NCBI RefSeq assembly: GCF_003002815.1
Contig: NZ_PVTF01000016.1
Span: forward strand, 124,001 to 188,000
Origin: Umezawaea tangerina
GTDB lineage: Bacteria > Actinomycetota > Actinomycetes > Mycobacteriales > Pseudonocardiaceae
Reading direction: 5' to 3'
DNA length: 64,000 bases
Of the stretch, positions 63,307 through 64,000 are shown piece after piece. Position 1 is the first letter of the stretch; each line of letters begins with the position of its first letter. The notes under the pieces are model-generated. The model saw nothing but the letters and a program-made list of their open reading frames with translations, was not told where the DNA came from and did no database searches. Made by a program: the position numbers and the translations under genes.

Positions 63307-64000
63307 CCTCGGTTCGCGGCGAGCTGCGAACGGGACCGCACACCCGCCTTGCGGTAGACGCGGGTGAGCGTCGCCTCGACGGTCTTCACGCTGACCGCCA
63401 ACGCCGACGCGACCTGCTGGTTGCTCGCCCCCCGCCCCACCAGTTCCGCCACTCGCGCCTCGGCCTCGGTGAGCCCCGCACCGGGCCGGGGCGCGAGCCG
63501 GTCCGCGGCGTCCTGCGCGAGGGCCGTCCACGGATGCGCCTCCAGACCCGCGAACAGCTCCACCGCCTCCCGCAGCACGGCCCTGGCCGCACCGCGTCGC
63601 CGCCCGCGCCGGTGCACGCCGGCCAGTGAGAGCAGCGTCCGCCCGCGTTCCAGCGGCAGCACCGCCCGCGCGGCCGCCGCGGCCAGCAGGTCGACGTCCG
63701 AGGTGAGCACGCCCTCGGCCCGGTCCAGCCCCACCAGCACCCCGGCGTGGTCGGTCGCCGCGCGGGTGCGCGCCACCAGCTCGCGTGCCGCCTCCTCCTC
63801 GCCGACCGCGGTCAGAGCCTCGGCCAGGTCGCCGTGCCAGCGCAGGATCGACGGGTCGCCCACCACCTGCTCGTCCTCCAGCACCCGCACCCGCGTCAGC
63901 ACCCCGACGGCCTCGGCGGCCCGGTCGGTGGCCAGCAGCACGGCCCCGGCGGCGTGCAGCGTCCGGGACAGGAACACCCGGTCGTGCTCCTCCTCGGAGG
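63285..64000 (-). CDS. LuxR family transcriptional regulator, partial (N-terminus beyond window edge)
   Basis: Only the C-terminal part (about 238 residues) is in the window and the frame is open at the right edge. It contains TPR-like helical repeats (EALTAVGEEEAARELV, RTLLSLAGVHRRGRRR) and ends with a LuxR helix-turn-helix (LTEAEARVAELVGRGASN, then VASALAVSVKTVEATLTRVY). This is the end of a large LAL-type regulator, which would have an N-terminal ATPase. Such genes often control secondary metabolism; a target cannot be assigned here. Confidence 0.88.
   Translation of the reverse strand, partial: SEEEHDRVFLSRTLHAAGAVLLATDRAAEAVGVLTRVRVLEDEQVVGDPSILRWHGDLAEALTAVGEEEAARELVARTRAATDHAGVLVGLDRAEGVLTSDVDLLAAAAARAVLPLERGRTLLSLAGVHRRGRRRGAARAVLREAVELFAGLEAHPWTALAQDAADRLAPRPGAGLTEAEARVAELVGRGASNQQVASALAVSVKTVEATLTRVYRKAGVRSRSQLAANRGQQPPQL

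Overview
The window is a very high-GC actinomycete chromosome segment. Codons end mostly in G or C, there are many GTG and TTG starts, and several genes look leaderless. The gene families (MbtH-linked NRPS, LanM, actinobacterial HelD, LmbE-type deacetylase, CUT1 sugar transporters without an ATPase, an RRHVDL-type leader peptide) suggest a Pseudonocardiaceae- or Streptomyces-like soil bacterium. I see no tRNA, rRNA, CRISPR array, transposase or integrase.

Region 1 (1-18325) is a biosynthetic locus. A class II lanthipeptide synthetase (lanM, cut by the left edge) diverges from a tightly overlapping operon: a B12-binding glutamate mutase small subunit, a mutase large subunit fused in frame to an AsnRS-derived asparagine-synthetase-like domain, a glutamate-synthase-type FMN protein, an unknown 120-residue protein, an MFS exporter, an MbtH-like protein and two NRPSs (C-A-T and C-A-T-C-A-T-TE). 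The last A domain reads as an Asn-type code (DLTKVGEVGK). The simplest inference is Glu to 3-methyl-Asp to 3-methyl-Asn, placed last in a tripeptide.

Region 2 (18463-32635) is mostly ordinary: a secreted M14 carboxypeptidase, a HelD-like helicase, a GPH-type MFS transporter coupled to a PLP decarboxylase, an Xaa-Pro aminopeptidase, an alpha/beta hydrolase, a Leu-type dehydrogenase divergent from an Lrp regulator, a secreted S8 protease with a P-domain next to a TrmB/LuxR-like regulator, and a reduced crotonase-like protein. The gap at 19777-20183 is packed with tandem repeats and hairpins.

Region 3 (32657-43568) looks like an alpha-glucan utilisation locus: LacI regulator, sugar ABC transporter (binding protein plus two permeases, no ATPase), intracellular GH13 enzyme and two tandem secreted GH87-type alpha-1,3-glucanases. 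GCAAG/CTTGC motifs lie both at the lacI promoter and before the transporter.

Region 4 (43569-54618) begins with an 824-bp gap carrying a ~30-bp tandem array and a 121-bp hairpin element. A DeoR-regulated polyol-type ABC transporter and zinc dehydrogenase follow, then two cell-wall-type membrane-anchored proteins and an amino-acid ABC transporter behind a Cys-containing leader peptide. A second copy of the hairpin element (116 bp) and another ~30-bp tandem array follow that transporter. The two hairpin copies share an almost identical core, but their outer stems differ in sequence while staying fully complementary.

Region 5 (54619-64000) has a TM0106-type RecB nuclease/SF1 helicase, a LmbE-type deacetylase, a zinc-ribbon SDR, a two-gene SLOG-SLATT plus SLATT membrane system (probable nucleotide-sensing conflict or immunity module), a small secreted M15-like peptidase and the C-terminal part of a LuxR regulator cut by the right edge.
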